64,000 bases of DNA from Calvatia gigantea (Eukaryota; Basidiomycota; Agaricomycetes; Agaricales; Lycoperdaceae): NCBI GenBank assembly GCA_025093985.1, contig JACAAK010000023.1, forward strand, positions 1 through 64,000. The letters are read 5' to 3'. Of this stretch, positions 31,011 to 43,967 are shown in pieces. The notes under the pieces are model-generated. The model worked only from the letters and a program-made list of their open reading frames with translations. It was not told where the DNA came from and searched no databases. Every line of letters starts with the position of its first letter. Within the stretch, counting starts at the first letter, position 1. The translations under genes were made by a program, and so were the position numbers.

Positions 31011-33500
31011 TGACAGAAGTCATTTCATGGCTTCCATAGTGGTTTCATCATATTTGGATAATTTTATGATTTTATCTTGTAATTCTTGGTTGACTAGGAA
31101 GATGAAGAGTTTGTCTGGTAATACAGTTATTCCATTAAGGAATACTTCTTCTGGAAGGACAATAACATTTTCATTGTTGTTGTCATTGTCAGGAGTGTGG
31201 TCTGGTCTTCATGAGAGTGCATCTGCTGCTGGTATTTTTGTTCCAGGAACATGTTCAATTACAAAGTCAAAGTATGCAAGGAATCTGAGCCATCGGGCTT
31301 GTCTTCTGGAGATATTTTGAGGTTTTCTCCAAAAGGTAAGATTCTTGTGGTCAGTCCATATGGTTACATGATGTTGGGCTCCTTCTAAGTAATGTCGCCA
31401 TTTTTCCAAGGCAGTGATTATAGCAAGGAGTTCTTGATCATGTATTTCATAGTTATGTTGGGTGGGATTAAATGCTTTAGATCGGAAAGCAACAGGGTGG
31501 TAGTTTCTGTTTGTGTCTTGCTGAGATAGGATGGCTCCTAAAGCATACTTTGGGGCATCAGTTTCAATAAAAAATGGTTTTGTTTGGTCCAGCATGAGTA
31601 AGACAGGTTTCTTCAAGAATTCTGCTTTTAGTTGTTTGAAGACTTCATTTGCTTTGATTTCCCATTTGAATTTCTTGGTTTTTGATAGTAAGGAGTTAAG
31701 CAGTCGAGAGATGTCAGCATAGTAATGTATAAATTTTCAGTAGAAGTTACAGAATTCCATAAATTTTCTGACATCATAGGTAATACAGGGTAGGGGCCAT
31801 TCTTCTATTCCATGGAGTTTGGTGTTGTCCATTTCGATTTTATCAGGGGAGATTATCATGCCAAGATACTCAAGATGAATCTTGTCAAATTTGCATTTTT
31901 CCAGTTTCAGATATAGGTCATTATCTTTTAGTATCTGGAGAGCTTCCATAGTAAGACAATCCATTTCTTCTTGTATTTTAGCATAGATTAGAATATTGTC
32001 CATGTAAATTATAATTCCTCCTTTGTCAAGCATTTTGGCAAAGATTGTGTCCATTATTTTCTGAAATGTAGCAGGGAAGTTGCACATTCCAAAGAACATG
32101 ATGTTCAGTTCATAGAGTCTGATGGGAGTTTTAAAAGCTGCCTTCCATTGGTTACCTTCTCAGATTCTGATGTTGTTATATCCGAGTTGGACATTCATTT
32201 TGGTAAAGAGTTTCACTCCTTGGAGTTTGTCCATAATAGTCATGATCATAAGGATAGGATAAGCATTCTTCTTCGCATGTTTGTTCAGATACTGGTAGTC
32301 TTGGCAAGGATGTAGTTTCCCATCCTTCTTTCCTACAAAGAAGAATGAAGAGGCTATCAGAGATTCAGATTCTTGGATGTATCCTTTTTGGAGGTTTTTG
32401 TGTATGAACTTTTTGAGTTCTTCAGTTTCTAGAGGGGATAGGGGATATGTTTTTCCTAGTTCTGGTTTGAACGTATCTAGGAGTTTGATTTTGTGATTGT
32501 AGGGACAAGTTGGTAGAAATCATTCAGATTTCTTGCTGTTGAATACAAAGGCAAACTTCTTGTATTTCCTGGGTAGTTTAGCTTGGGTTTTCAGAGTAGA
32601 TTTCTGTGCTAGCCTCATAGCTTGGGTAATCTTCATGTTGATTTCAAGTTCATGTGGGGTTTGGGTGATTCTGTAGAGTTCATGTTCTAAATGAAATTCA
32701 TCAAAATCAATATTTTCCAAGTAAAGTTTTAGTTCATCAATTGAGAGTTTGGGTTCATCAGAGTGGATGATTGCTTCAAAGACTTTTACAGCTAGTGAAT
32801 CAAAGTCTTCATCTAAGTAGGTATATCATTCAGTGTCATTCATTCTGTGGATGTCTAGAGCAATTTCATTGATGGCAGTGGGTCTGTTTGTGGATTTCAC
32901 AATGAGGGGTATGATGTGGTCATTGTTCCACCAACTGAACTCTTGGGTAGTCCAGTTTATGTCTGGATTCATTTGTTGTAGCCAGAGGTATCCAAGAATT
33001 AGATCTTTCGATTCTATTCCTGAGATATAGGCTGCAAAATGGCATTGCTTTCCATCAATTAGAGCATTTAGCTCTACACTTTCATAGATTGATCCATTTT
33101 CATTAGGAGTTCCATCAGTGTTAGATACTTTGATAGGTTGGTCAATAGTATGGGTGCATAGTCTGTAAGTATTGGTGAATGTGGAGGAGATGAAATTTTC
33201 TTGGGCTCCTGAATTGATTAATACAGTGACTGGGATATTCTGTAGATGGTTTTGGTTTAATTCAATAGGGAGAAAGATTGATGCTTTGTTGTTTGAGGTA
33301 GGGAGTTTGATTAAGTTAATTTGTAGGTCACCCAGCAATTCTTTTTCAAGATCAGGTGATGCTTTCAAAAATCCCCAAAGGGTTTGAGCATTGGATCTGT
33401 GATATAGGCTTCTCTGAATTCCATTTGTTTGTTGGTCAGGAGTTCTCTGATCATGGCTTGAATATCTAATGCAGAGATTTTTCAAGTTTGATTCATAGCA
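31011..33500 (-). pseudogene. Element F pol, protease to RNase H part
   Basis: Right of the P insertion, same frame as the integrase part (P plus TSD is a multiple of three). Protease VLINSGAQENF near 33220: the catalytic Asp is Asn (G-to-A). Linker blocks YLENIDFDEFHLEHEL. RT with [13 protein letters not shown] and MFFGMCNFPATFQKIMD; active site YMDN instead of YMDD near 32000, again Asp to Asn. RNase H 31616-31209 (IETDAPKYALGAIL, DQELLAIITALEKW, TDHKNLTFW). Several stops. Both catalytic losses are the same base-change type as the stops. Confidence 0.9.
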
Positions 33501-35365
33501 GTGCCAGAGTAGTTTTGTGAGGATTGTGGTTGTTGAGGTTGTGGATATCATGGTGGTTGCATGAATCTTTGTTGAGGAGGATTAGGTTGTTTGGGTGGTT
33601 TATTCTTGGATAGGTTTGGGTCAGGGTTTGGACAGTTGCTGATTAGGTGTCCAAATTTTCTGCATCCTATACATTTTCCTGCTTTATAGCAAGCAACTTG
33701 CTCAGCAGTGAATACTGCATTCAGTTGTAGTTCGGGATTGTCAGGGTCCATTACATCATAGGGGTTGTTGTGTTCTTGTTCAGGATAATATAGTTCTTCA
33801 TCTTCATAGAGTGTTTCATAGTGGTCTTGCAGTTCCATAGGTATTTCATGTATCATTTGTCTTTGTTGATTATTTAGTTGAAAACAAGTGTGGTAGTTCT
33901 GTTGAGGGAATCGTGGTGGTTGGTAAGGAGTTGAGTTTCTTGAGAAGTTTCATGGCCACATTGTGTCAGCTTGACAATTGACTGAATCTCATCATACTGT
34001 ATTGGTATACCATTCAGTGATGGTTTCAGGTAGTCCTTCTTTCCTTGTCCAGACTTCTCTGGCTAGGGAAGAGTTGAGTCCTCATTTATATTGCTCAATT
34101 AATGCTTCATTGTCTTGGATACCTCCAATGAATGTGAGACATTGGAATTCGAGGTTAAAGTCAGCAGCAGATGATTTATTTTGTTTGAGTTCATACTATT
34201 GTCTTTGTGCAGTGATCTGTTCGTCAACTGGAGTGAAGTGTTTTAGAATTTCTGTTTCAAATTCTTCAAATATAGAGTATCTCCAGGGAATGGGTCTTCC
34301 ACAGGCATTGGTGATTCAGCTTTTGTAATATTGTTCAGACTAAAATCCAGCTTTTCCTTTGACCATAAGGCCAAGGACAAATCTGATCTGTTGTTGATCA
34401 TCCATAAAGGCTCTTGGATTCATTTCTAGGTAGTTCTTGACTAGCATCCACCAAGTTTTGAATCTTGGGTTGATTCCATTGAAGTTTGGAGGTTTTTGTC
34501 TGATTTCCTTTGAGCTTCCATTGTTTCCTACAAATTGAATGGCTGGGGTTTGATGTCTTCATCTTCATCCTCCTCCTCCAAGTGAGAAAGAGGATGGAGT
34601 AAATGGAGCATTGCTGGAACTTCATGATGAGGGAGGGGAGGAAGAGGGCACTCTGTCTCTGTGGCCTCTGGATGGAGATCCTTCATTGGGAGGTCTTCAT
34701 ATTCTAAGTCCAAATATGGGTGTTTCTCTTCCTGATTGTAGTAGAGGTTGGTCTATGGGTTGAACATTCATTTCAGTTTGAGTTTGAGTTGAAGTAGCCA
34801 TTGCTTCAGTTTCTGGATATATTGGTTCTTGTGATTCAAAACCAGGGATGTCTGGGTATTTGAGGGTGTCTGAAGTGTATAAAAGGTGAATTCCTTCTCG
34901 GTTTTGAATGTCTTGAGTGATGTCTGGCTATTCAGGTAATTGGTGGTAAGTTTCGTCATCTAAGTCATCTTCGAGGATAGATGGTAGGGTTTGGAGGTTT
35001 TCAATTCCAAATTGGGATGGGGATATGGCTCTGGACAGGGTTTGTGGTGGTGATTCCTGTGATGGGCCTTGTTCAGGTGAATCAGATTGAAAATAGTCGA
35101 ATTTGCCACTTTGGAGTGGTTTTGGTTCTGGTTTGTTTGATTTTCTAGTTGGTGCAGGTAATTCTTGTAGTAGTTTAGGTTTTTGAGATCTTGTTTGTGA
35201 GGTGCAATAAATTCTTTCCAAGAATGGTGCTGAAGGTCCTTCTGGTTGGTAGGCACATTGGGGTGGTAGTGTGGTAGGTGATTCAGAGGATTGTTGAGTT
35301 GGTGTGTGGAATGATTGTTCTGGAGAGGAAAAAGGATGTATGGGACATTTCCCTTTTTGAGACAT
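33420..35365 (-). pseudogene. Element F gag
   Basis: Start MSQKGKCPIHPFSSP at 35365. Pro/Gln-rich N-terminus, Glu-rich middle, capsid-like block with WWMLVKNYLEMNPRA (near 34450), and a zinc knuckle CIGCRKFGHLISNC (about 33670-33625). An apparent stop at 33548 is TGA where G reads through, so gag probably ran on to about 33360 before the -1 overlap with pol. Many stops. Leader 35366-35663 between gag and LTR holds no gene. Confidence 0.85.
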
Positions 35366-35651
35366 AGTGAAAGACTAGGTAGCAGTAACCAGGCCTGCTT
35401 TACTTGATGCTACTGGGTAAAGGCTTCTCAATATGTCAATACACAGAGGATAACAGAGAGAATAGCAAACTAGTGGTGAACAGTCCCACTCTTCTTGACG
35501 CTTCTTGTAAAGAATGAAAACACAGTCAGTAGACCCAAAGTTCTACTCTTCTTTACCCTATTACTGGGAAGGCTTCTCGATATCAACTGGATGGAGGAAT
35601 AATTAGCAGAAGCTGGCTGTAAGAGTCATATAGAAATGAGAGAAGGGGTTG

Positions 35652-35663
35652 AGGTTATTCTTA
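35652..35663 (-). promoter_or_regulatory. Chr2 primer site in F, predicted self-priming
   Basis: On the minus strand, two bases after the 5' LTR (TA), comes AGAATAACCT (plus 35661-35652). The LTR carries the same AGAATAACCT on the plus strand at 35897-35906, so element RNA would contain AGGUUAUUCU about 34 nt after the TATATAAA box (plus 35933-35940). That is a perfect 10-nt match. The same pair is in G (43956-43965 with 44202-44211). Confidence 0.75.
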
Positions 35664-36267
35664 TGTTATATGCATTACTTTACTTCACAACCAGGCCTGG
35701 ATTGTCTCCACTCAGGAAGAGGTTCAATGTTATAGTCCAGGAGTATTGACAAGTCTCAATGACTTCTATGCAGACTTCAGATTGCTCCCTCAAGTAGAAG
35801 CTTGCACTTGTCTAAAAAGTCCAAGTTAAGTATCACTGCAGTCTCCAAGGTTGTTAACCTTGTAGCAGACAAGCAAAGATAAGAAAGCTTGTTACTAGAA
35901 TAACCTAAGGTAATACAAAGTACTACTTAAGGTTTATATACTAGCTACACATAGGAGATGAGTAATTATGTAGTAAAGGGGTATGAGTCAGTGAGAGACT
36001 ACTATGGGTTAATTGGTAATCTAATGAAATCATAGGGAAGTAAAGAAGCAATACAAGTCATAGGAAGCTGGAGACAAGTAGATGGAAGTCTGATGGTGGG
36101 ATAACAGGAACAATGACTTGGTACAAGTCATGAGAAGTGAAGATAGAAGTACATGTGGTAAATAAATAAAGAATGGACTGGAGTATAGGGAAGAGAAGGT
36201 TAATATAGTGAGAACAAAGGAAAGAATAAAGTTAGTCTACAGTAGTCCAGAAGTTAAGTTCATAACA
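35664..36267 (-). repeat. Element F 5' LTR
   Basis: 604 bp, TGTTATATGC to AGTTCATAACA. Contains the conserved hairpin AAGGTT-GTT-AACCTT (near 35847-35861) within the predicted RNA leader. Confidence 0.95.
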
Positions 36268-37235
36268 GCATCACAGATAATGTGCCAATAGTTTCATTGA
36301 TTGGCATTAGATAAATATTGGGAGTGGAAGTGAGTTTGATGGTCTCTCCTAAGTGCCATTGCATTGAGGGATCTCTTAGATGAGAAATCAGCTTAAGTCC
36401 ATAGCTCCACAAGTAAAAATCCATTGTTTGGAGTGATGTCCGGGCTAAACTGGAAGGTGGCATTGGAGTCTTGGTCAGTGGGGTTGGCAGTAACCCAGGT
36501 GAGGTAGGTGGCATTGGGGATGGCTGGGTCAGAGGGTTTGGGAGGAAGTTCCTTCCTACAAGATTTCGGGATCCCAGCTTGTTCTGAGGGGAGTGCTGGG
36601 GTGGGATTGTTAGTTCAGATTAGGTAGATATGCTCAGGTTTTGGGGACCAGAGGAATTGTTGGAAGGTTGAATTTGTATTGTAGGAGGGAGTATAGGGAG
36701 TGGTTCTAGTAATGACCTTGGAGAAAGAGACTGGTAGGTCTTGGGGTTCAGTGTTGTGGGGTGAGTTTCGTATTTCTGTTTGCTGGGGATGAAGTTCAGG
36801 TATAGTAGAGCTACTTTCCATTCTGACAGGGTAGGTGAGCTTGTTCCAGGGATTATGGCTGGTTGATTCAGTGGTTGGGGGAATATAGATGCAGTCAGGC
36901 CCAATGAAGACATTGACCCAGAAGTGTTTGTTTTGATCTATGATTTGTTGGAGCTTGTCTTTAGTAAAGACGGCATTCAGTAGGGTTAATATGGGTTTTT
37001 CCAGTAGTTCATTTATTTGGATGTTGGGAAGGATTGGGATGGGGGTTTCATAGTCTACAGGTGTAACAGTGGGAGGGTTGGATACAGGAATACGAGGGGA
37101 GGCAGAAAGGGATTGGACTTTTCTGGTTGGGGAGTTATTTTTTGTAGAAAGGAAAGATATAGAAGAGAGAGAGGGGGATGAGGCTACAATAGCAGCTTTC
37201 TTTCCCTTTCTATAGTTTTTCTGAGTGGGTGCCAT
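36268..37235 (-). pseudogene. Element G ORF3 and start of ORF4
   Basis: ORF3 starts MAPTQKNYRKGKKAAI at 37235 and stays open to about 36615 (LEKPILTLLNAVFTKDKLQQ, WVNVFIGPDCIYIPPTTES, HIYLI), longer than in F. The +1 frame from 36514 reads LQTMDFYLWSYGLKLISHL and IYLMPINETIGTLSVM. F interrupts at 36268 and the gene continues at 19531-18777. Both frames look coding over the same stretch, so the exact gene structure is open. Confidence 0.65.
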
Positions 37236-37296
37236 TGATAGTTTAGTTCACAAGGTGATGTTGTGGAGTGATGAGGAAGTTGGATAGTTTTCCTGT

Positions 37297-40200
37297 CTAT
37301 TTATGTCCTTTTCATTGTTTAGATGGGGTGGTGTTTAGCTGGTGTTCTTTTTGGTATTTTCATAACAGTTCTTGAGCATGTGGTAATAGTTGTGCTTCAT
37401 TTTTCCAAGAGTTTTCTTCATAGTCATAACCTTTCCACTTGATGTAATATTTTCTTTGTCTGTTTTTAGTTTAGTGGTTCAGAATTCCTTTGATTTCGTA
37501 TTCTTCTTCTCCTTCTATAATGTCAGGGAAGGGTGGTTGTAGATTTGGTCCATGGATATCATTTTCAGTGTATTTGGAGAGAAGGATGGCATGAAATATA
37601 TTGTGAATTTTCCATGTTTCAGGTAGATTAAGTCAGTAAGAGTGTGGTGATAGGACTTCTTTTATTGTGAATGGTCTGAGGCATTTCAGTGCTATTTTGT
37701 TTGATTTGAATGAGAGTTTCAGGTTTCTTCATTCAAGCCACACTCATTGTCCTAGGGTAAAGGGCTTGAATTTAGACTTGATTTGTTGTTCCATGTGTTC
37801 CATGGCTAGCTTGTGGGCAGTGATGGCTTCTCTTCATGCATGATCCAGGGATTCTATTCTTTCTTCAGTGGTGGTGTAGTTTGATTCCTCTAAGATAGTG
37901 GGTATTCCATCAGGTTTCATTCTGTACATGAGTTCAAAAAATGTTTGTTTTCAGTCAGAATGTGTTCTTGAGTTATGGGAGAACTTGAGAATAGGAAGTG
38001 TTTCAGACCAGATAAAGGGGTTTCCTGTGTAGTAGATGGACAGGTAAGCAGAGATTTCCTGGTTGAATCGTTCAGTAGTTCCATTAGATTGAGGGTGATA
38101 GGCTGATGAGAATGATTGAGTGATTCCTAAGTGTTTCATGAGAGCTTGGCTAGAGTTTACTCAGAATCTGGGGTTACAGTTGGAGATTATTTTGTCTGGT
38201 AGTCCAAATTGAGTGTAGACCTTGTCTATGATTATATTGGCGATTCCTTTGTCAGTGATTTCTTTTGTACAAGGAGTGAGAATTACCCTCTTTGTAAGTC
38301 CATGGTTGTTATGTGTGTTACCTTACTTCATAACTGGGCCCGGATCTTCTCCACTCAGGAAGAGGTTCAATGCTATAGCCCAGGAGTATATGACAAGTCT
38401 CAATGACTTCTGTGCAGACTTTGGATCGCTCCCTTGAGTAGAAGCTCATGCTTGTCTGAGAAGTCCGAGTTAAATGTCACTGTAGTCCCCAAGGTTGTTA
38501 ACCTTGTAGCAGATAAGCGAAGATAAGGAAGCTTGTTACTAGAATAACCTAAGGTAATATAGAGGTACTACTTAAGGTTTATATACTAGCTACACAAAGG
38601 AGATGTGTAATTATGTAGTAAAAGGGTATGAGTCAATGAGAGACTACTATGGGTTAATTGGTAATCTAAGGAGTCATAGGGATATAGTAAAAGAAGCAAT
38701 ATGAGTTACAGGAAGTAGGAGACAAGTAGATAGAAGTCCAATGGTGGGATAACAGAAATGATGACTTGGAACAAGTCATAGGAAGCATAGATAGAAGTAC
38801 ACAAAGTAAATAAATAAAGAACAGACCAGGGTATAAGGAAGAGAAGGTTAATATGATGGAAATAAGGGAAATAAAGTTAGTCCATGGTAATCCGGAGGTA
38901 AGTTTGTAACAATGGTCTACTATGGACAGAATTGAGTCAAATCTGTGGGATTTTGGCAGGTCTGTTAATAGATCTATTGCGATGTGTGCAAATGGTCTGG
39001 TAGAGTTTGGTGGTGGGATTGGTTGCAACAATGGGTGGGAAGGGTTTTGGTTAATTTTAAATTGTTGACATGCGCTGCATCCTTTGACATAATTTTATAT
39101 GAAGGTACTCATTCCTGGCCAATATACTTCCACTTTGGCCATTTGGTAAGTTTCTTGTTCTCCAGAGTGTCTGGCAGAAGGGTGGTCATGGTATCATTGG
39201 ATAACATGTCAGCGGAGTTTCATATTTTCTGGGATAATGATTTTCCCTTCAAATGTCATAAGCTGTCCTGATGTCATAGGAATGATTCCATATTTCAAGT
39301 TGATTGCTTCTGGTGATTCTGATAGAAGTCGTTTCATGGCTTCCATGGTAATTTCATCATATTTGGATAATTTTATGATTTTGTCTTGTAATTCTTGGTT
39401 GACCAGGGAGATGAATAGTTCATCAGGTAATACAATTATTGTATTAAGGAATACTTCTTCTGGAAGGACAACAACAGTTTCATTGTCATTGTCATCATTA
39501 GAGGTGTGATCTGGTCTTCATGAGAGTGTGTCTGCTGCTGGTATTTTTGTTCCAGGAACATGTTTGATTATGAAGTCAAAGTGTGTGAGGAATCCAAGCC
39601 ATCAGACTTGTCTTCTGGAGATATTTTGTGGTTTTCTCCAAAAGATAAGGTTCTTGTGATCAGTCCATATGGTTACATGATATTGAGCTCCTTCTAGGTA
39701 ATGTCACCATTCTTCTAAGGCAGTGATTATGGCAAGAAGTTCTTAATTGTGTATTTCGTAGTTGTACTGGGTAGGGTTGAATGCTTTGGATAGGAAAGCT
39801 ACAGGGTGGTAGTTTTCATTCATGTCCTGCTGAGATAGGATGGCTCCTAAGGTATATTTTGAGGCATTGGTTTCAATAAAGAACAGTTTTGTTTAGTCCG
39901 GCATGAGTAAGACAGGTTTCTTCAAGAATTCCACCTTTAGTCATTTGAAGGCTTTGTTGGCTTTGATTTCCCATTCAAATTTCTTGGTTTTTGATAATAG
40001 GGAGTTAAGCAGTTGGGAGATGTCAGCATAGCAATGTATGAATTTTCGGTAGAAGTTACAGAATCCCATAAATTTTCTGACATCATGGGTAGTGTAGAGT
40101 AAGGGCCATTCTTCTATTCTATGGAGTTTGGTATTGTCTATTTCAATTTTATTGGAGGAAATTATCATGCTGAGATATTTGAGATGAATCTTGTCAAATT

Positions 40201-41800
40201 TGCATTTCTCCAGTTTTAGGTATAGATCATTATCCTTTAGTATCTGGAGGGCTTCCATTGTGAGGCGATCCATTTCTTCTTGAGTTTTGGCATAGATTAG
40301 AATATCATCCATGTAGATTATAATTCCTTCTTTGTCAAGCATTTTGGTGAATATTGTATCCATCATTTTCTGAAATGTGGCAGGGGAATTGCACATTCCA
40401 AAGAACATAACATTCAGTTCATAGAGTCCGATGGGAGTTTTAAAGGTAGCTTTCCATTGGTTACCTTCTCAGATTCTGATATTGTTGTATCCAAGTTGGA
40501 TGTCCATTTTGGTAAAGAATTTCACTTCTTGGAACTTATCCATGATAGTTGTAATCATAGGAATAGGGTAAGTGTTCTTCTTCATGTGTTTGTTCAGGTA
40601 CCAGTAGTCTTGGCAAGGGCATAGTTTCCCATCCTTCTTTCCTACAAAGAAAAATGAAGAGGCCATTAGAGATTCAGATTCTCAGATGTACCCTTTTTGG
40701 AGGTTTTTGTGTATGAACTTTTTGAGTTCTTTGGTTTCTAGAGGGAATAGGGAATACATTTTTCCTAGTTCCAGTTTGAACATGTCTAGGAGTTCGATTT
40801 TGTGATTGTAGGGGCAAGTTGGTGGAAATCGTTCAGATTTCTTGCTATCAAATACTGATGCAAACTTCTTGTATTTCCTAAGTAGTTTGGCTTGGGTTTT
40901 CAAGGTAGATTTCTGTGCTAGTTTCATAGTTTGAGTAATCTTTGTGTTGATTTCAAGTTCATGTAGGGTTTGGGTAATTCCATAAAGTTCATGTTCTAGA
41001 TGAAATTCATCAAAATCGACATTTTCCAAGTAAAGCTTTAGTTCATTGATTGAGAGTTCCAGTTCATTGGAGTGAACAATTGCTTTGAAAACTTTTATAG
41101 CTAGTGGGTCAAAGTTTTCATCTAAGTAGGTATATCATTCAGTGTCATTCATTCTGTGAATGTCTAGAGTGATTTCATTGATGGTAGTAGGTCCATTTGT
41201 GGATTTTGTGATGAGGGGTATGATATGGTCATTATTTTGCCAGCTGAACTCTTGAGTAGTCCAGTTTATGTCCGGATTTGTTTGTTGTAGTCAGGGGTAT
41301 CTGAGAATTAGATCTTTTGATCCTATTCCTAAAACATAGGCTTTAAAATAACAGTGTTTTTCATTGATTAGAGTGTTTAGTTCTATGCTTTTGTAGATTG
41401 ATTCATTTTCATTGGGAGTTCCATCTGTATTGGACACATTGATAGGTTGGTTGATGATATTAGTTTGTAGTCCATAAGCATTGGTAAATGTGGAGGAGAT
41501 GAAATTTCCTTGAGCTCCTGAGTCAATCAATGCAGTGACTGTAGATGGTTTTGGTTTAGTTCAATAGGGAGAAAGATCAAGGCTTTGTTGTTTAAGGTAG
41601 GGAGTTTGATTAGATTAATTTGTGGGTCACCCAGCAATTCTTTTTCAAGATTGGATAATGCCTTCAAAAATCTCCAAAGGGTTTGAGCATTGGGTTGGTA
41701 ATATAGGCTTCTCTGAACTCCATTCATTCATCAGTTGGGAGTTCTCTGATCATAGCTTAAATATCCAGTGCAGAGATTTTCTGGGTTTGATTCATGGTGG
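37297..41800 (-). pseudogene. Element G pol, interrupted by solo LTR S1
   Basis: Protease MIDSGAQGNFISS at 41530 with the catalytic Asp kept; linker YLENVDFDEFHLEHEL (41030); RT 41030-39941 with [14 protein letters not shown] and intact YMDD near 40310; RNase H about 39890-39530; integrase 39300-38917 and 38306-37640 (HPQSNGTTERFNQE at about 38090), split by S1; chromodomain about 37520-37340; TAG at 37297-37299. Stops are common. The active sites of protease and RT are better preserved than in F although G is the older insertion. Confidence 0.9.
38307..38911 (-). repeat. Chr2 solo LTR S1 in the integrase of G
   Basis: 605 bp, TGTTATGTGT to AGTTTGTAACA, TSD ATGGT (38302-38306, 38912-38916). 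Integrase coding is continuous across it once removed. Confidence 0.95.
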
Positions 41801-43660
41801 AGCCAGAATAATTTTGTAAGAGTTGTGGTAGTTGAGGCTGTGAATATTGTAGTGGCTGCATAAATCTTTATTGAGGAGGATTAGGTCGTCTAGGTGGTTT
41901 GTCCTTGGATAGGTTTGGGTTGGGGTTTGGACAGTTGCTGATAAGGTGTCCAAATTTTCCACATTCTATACATTTTCCTGCTTTATAGCAAACAACTTGC
42001 TCAGCAGTGAATATGGCATTTAGTTGTAGTTTAGGATTGTCAGGATCTGGAACATTGTAAAGGTTGTCATGTTCTTGTTCAGGATAGTATGGTTCTTCAT
42101 CTTCATAAGGTATTTCATAGTGGTCTTGTGATTTTATTGGCATTTCATGTATTGTCTGTCTAGGTTGGTTATTTGGTTGAAAACAAGTGTGGTAGTTCTG
42201 TTGAGGGAATTATAGTGGTTAGTAGGGGGTTGGATTTCTTGGGAAGTTTCAAGGCCACATTGTGTCAGCTTGACGATTGACTGAATCTCATTGTACCACA
42301 TTGGTATACCATTCTACAATAGTTTCAGGTGGTCCTTCTTTCCTTGTCCAGACTTCTCTGGCTAGGGAAGGGTTGAGTCCTCATTTGTATTGTTCAATTA
42401 ATGCTTTGTTGTCTTAGATCCCTCCAATTGATGCAAGATGTTGAAATTTGAGGTTGAAGTCAGCTGCAATTGATTTGATTTGTTTTAGTTCATACTATTG
42501 TCTTCATGCAGTGATTTGTTCATCTACTGGAGTGAAGTGTTTTAGGATTTCCATTTCAAATTCTTTGAATGTAGAGTATTTCCATGGGATGGGTCTTCCA
42601 TAGGCATTGGTGATTCAGCTTTTGTAGTATTGCTCTGACCAGGATCCAGCTTTTCCTTTGACCATAAGGCCAAAGATGAATCTGATCTGTCATTGATCAT
42701 CTGTAAATGCTCTTGGGTTCATTTTGAGGTAGTTCTTGACTAGCATCCACCAAGTTTTGAATCTTGGGTTAGTTCTGTCAAAGTTTGGAGGTTTTTGTCT
42801 GATTTTTTTTGAGTTTCCATTATTTCCTACAAACTGAATGGCAGGGGTGTAATGTCTTCATCTTTGTCCTTCTCCTCCAAGTGAGAAAGTAGATGGAGTG
42901 AATGGAGTATTGCTGGAACTTCATGATGAGGGAGGGGAGGGAGAGGGCACTCTATCTCTATAGCCTCTGGATAAAGATCCTCTATTGGGAGGTCTTTGTA
43001 TTCTAATTCCAAATATGGGTGTGACTCTTTCTAATTGTGGTAGAGGTTGGTCTGTTGGTTGAATGTTTATTTCAGTTTGAGTTTGAGTTGAAGTAGCCAT
43101 TGCTTTAGTTTCTGGATATATCAGTTCTTGTGATTCGAAACCAGGGATATCTAGGTATTTGATGGTGTCCAGTGTGTATAGAAGGTGAATTCCTTCTTGG
43201 TTCTGAATGTCTTGAGTGATGTCTGGCTGTTCAGGTAGTTGGTGGTAGGTTTCGTCATCAGACTCATCTTCGAGGATAGATGGTAAGGTTTAGGGGTTTT
43301 TGATTCTGAATTGAGATAGGGATATGGCTCTGGACAGGGTTTGTGGTGGCAATTCCTGTGGTGGGTGTTGTTCAGGTGAATCAGGTTGAAAATAGTTGAA
43401 TTTGCCACTTTGAGATGGTTTAGGGGGTTCAGGTTTGTTGGATTTTCTTGTAGGTGCAGGTAGTTCTTGTAGTAGTTTAGGTTTTTGAGATCTCATTCAT
43501 GGAGTGTAATAGATTCTTTCCAAGAATGGTGCTGAAGGTCCTTCTGGTTGGTGGATATGTTGGGGTGGCAGTGTGGTAGGCAATTCAAAGAAGTGCTGAA
43601 TTGAGGTATAAAATGATTATTCTAGAGAGGAAGGAGGATATATGGGATATTTCCCTTTCT
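41801..43660 (-). pseudogene. Element G gag
   Basis: Same layout as in F. Zinc knuckle CIECGKFGHLISNC at about 41975-41930, preceded by the acidic YEIPYEDEEPYYPEQEHD stretch. The capsid part (about 42300-42800) is broken by stops; the Pro-rich N-terminus lies near 43000-43660. After the knuckle, gag continues through FMQPLQYSQPQLPQ with no stop where F has TGA. Leader 43661-43967 holds no gene. Confidence 0.83.
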
Positions 43661-43967
43661 AAGATGTAGTAAAAGAAAACAGATAGCAGTAGTCAGGCCT
43701 GCTTTACTTAACGCTACTAGGCAGAGGCTTCTTAACATGTCAATACATGGAGGATTATAGAGAAAATAGCAAACTAGTGGTGAACAGTCCCACTCTTCTC
43801 AATGCTATCTAGCAGAGGATGAAAACACAATCAGTAGACCCAAAGTTCTACTCTTCTTTACCCTATTACCAGAAAGGCTTCTTGACATCAACTAGATAGA
43901 GGAATAATCAGTAGAAGCTGGCTGTAAGAGTTGTATAGAAACAAGAGAAGGAATGAGGTTATTCTTA

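Larger units (their letters stand above)
19532..36267 (-). mobile_element. Element F: Chr2 chromovirus inside the 3' module of G, itself holding P
   Basis: LTRs 19532-20135 and 35664-36267 (604 bp each). Flanks are GTGTC (19527-19531) and GCATC (36268-36272), a TSD that has diverged by transitions. Sequence left of 19532 and right of 36268 joins into the same G gene when compared with the undisturbed copy near 20930. P is inserted at 23367-31005. Without P, F is 9092 bp. Confidence 0.93.

Noticed and set aside
33548..33551. ATGA overlap between gag and the next frame in F, suggesting reinitiation
   Set aside because: The TGA is a CGA-to-TGA type change; G reads through here and gag continues, so the overlap is accidental.
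38666..39031. Minus-strand ORF of 121 aa with integrase-like start and hydrophobic end
   Set aside because: It crosses the border between the G integrase and solo LTR S1; only the first third is integrase, the rest is LTR read by chance.
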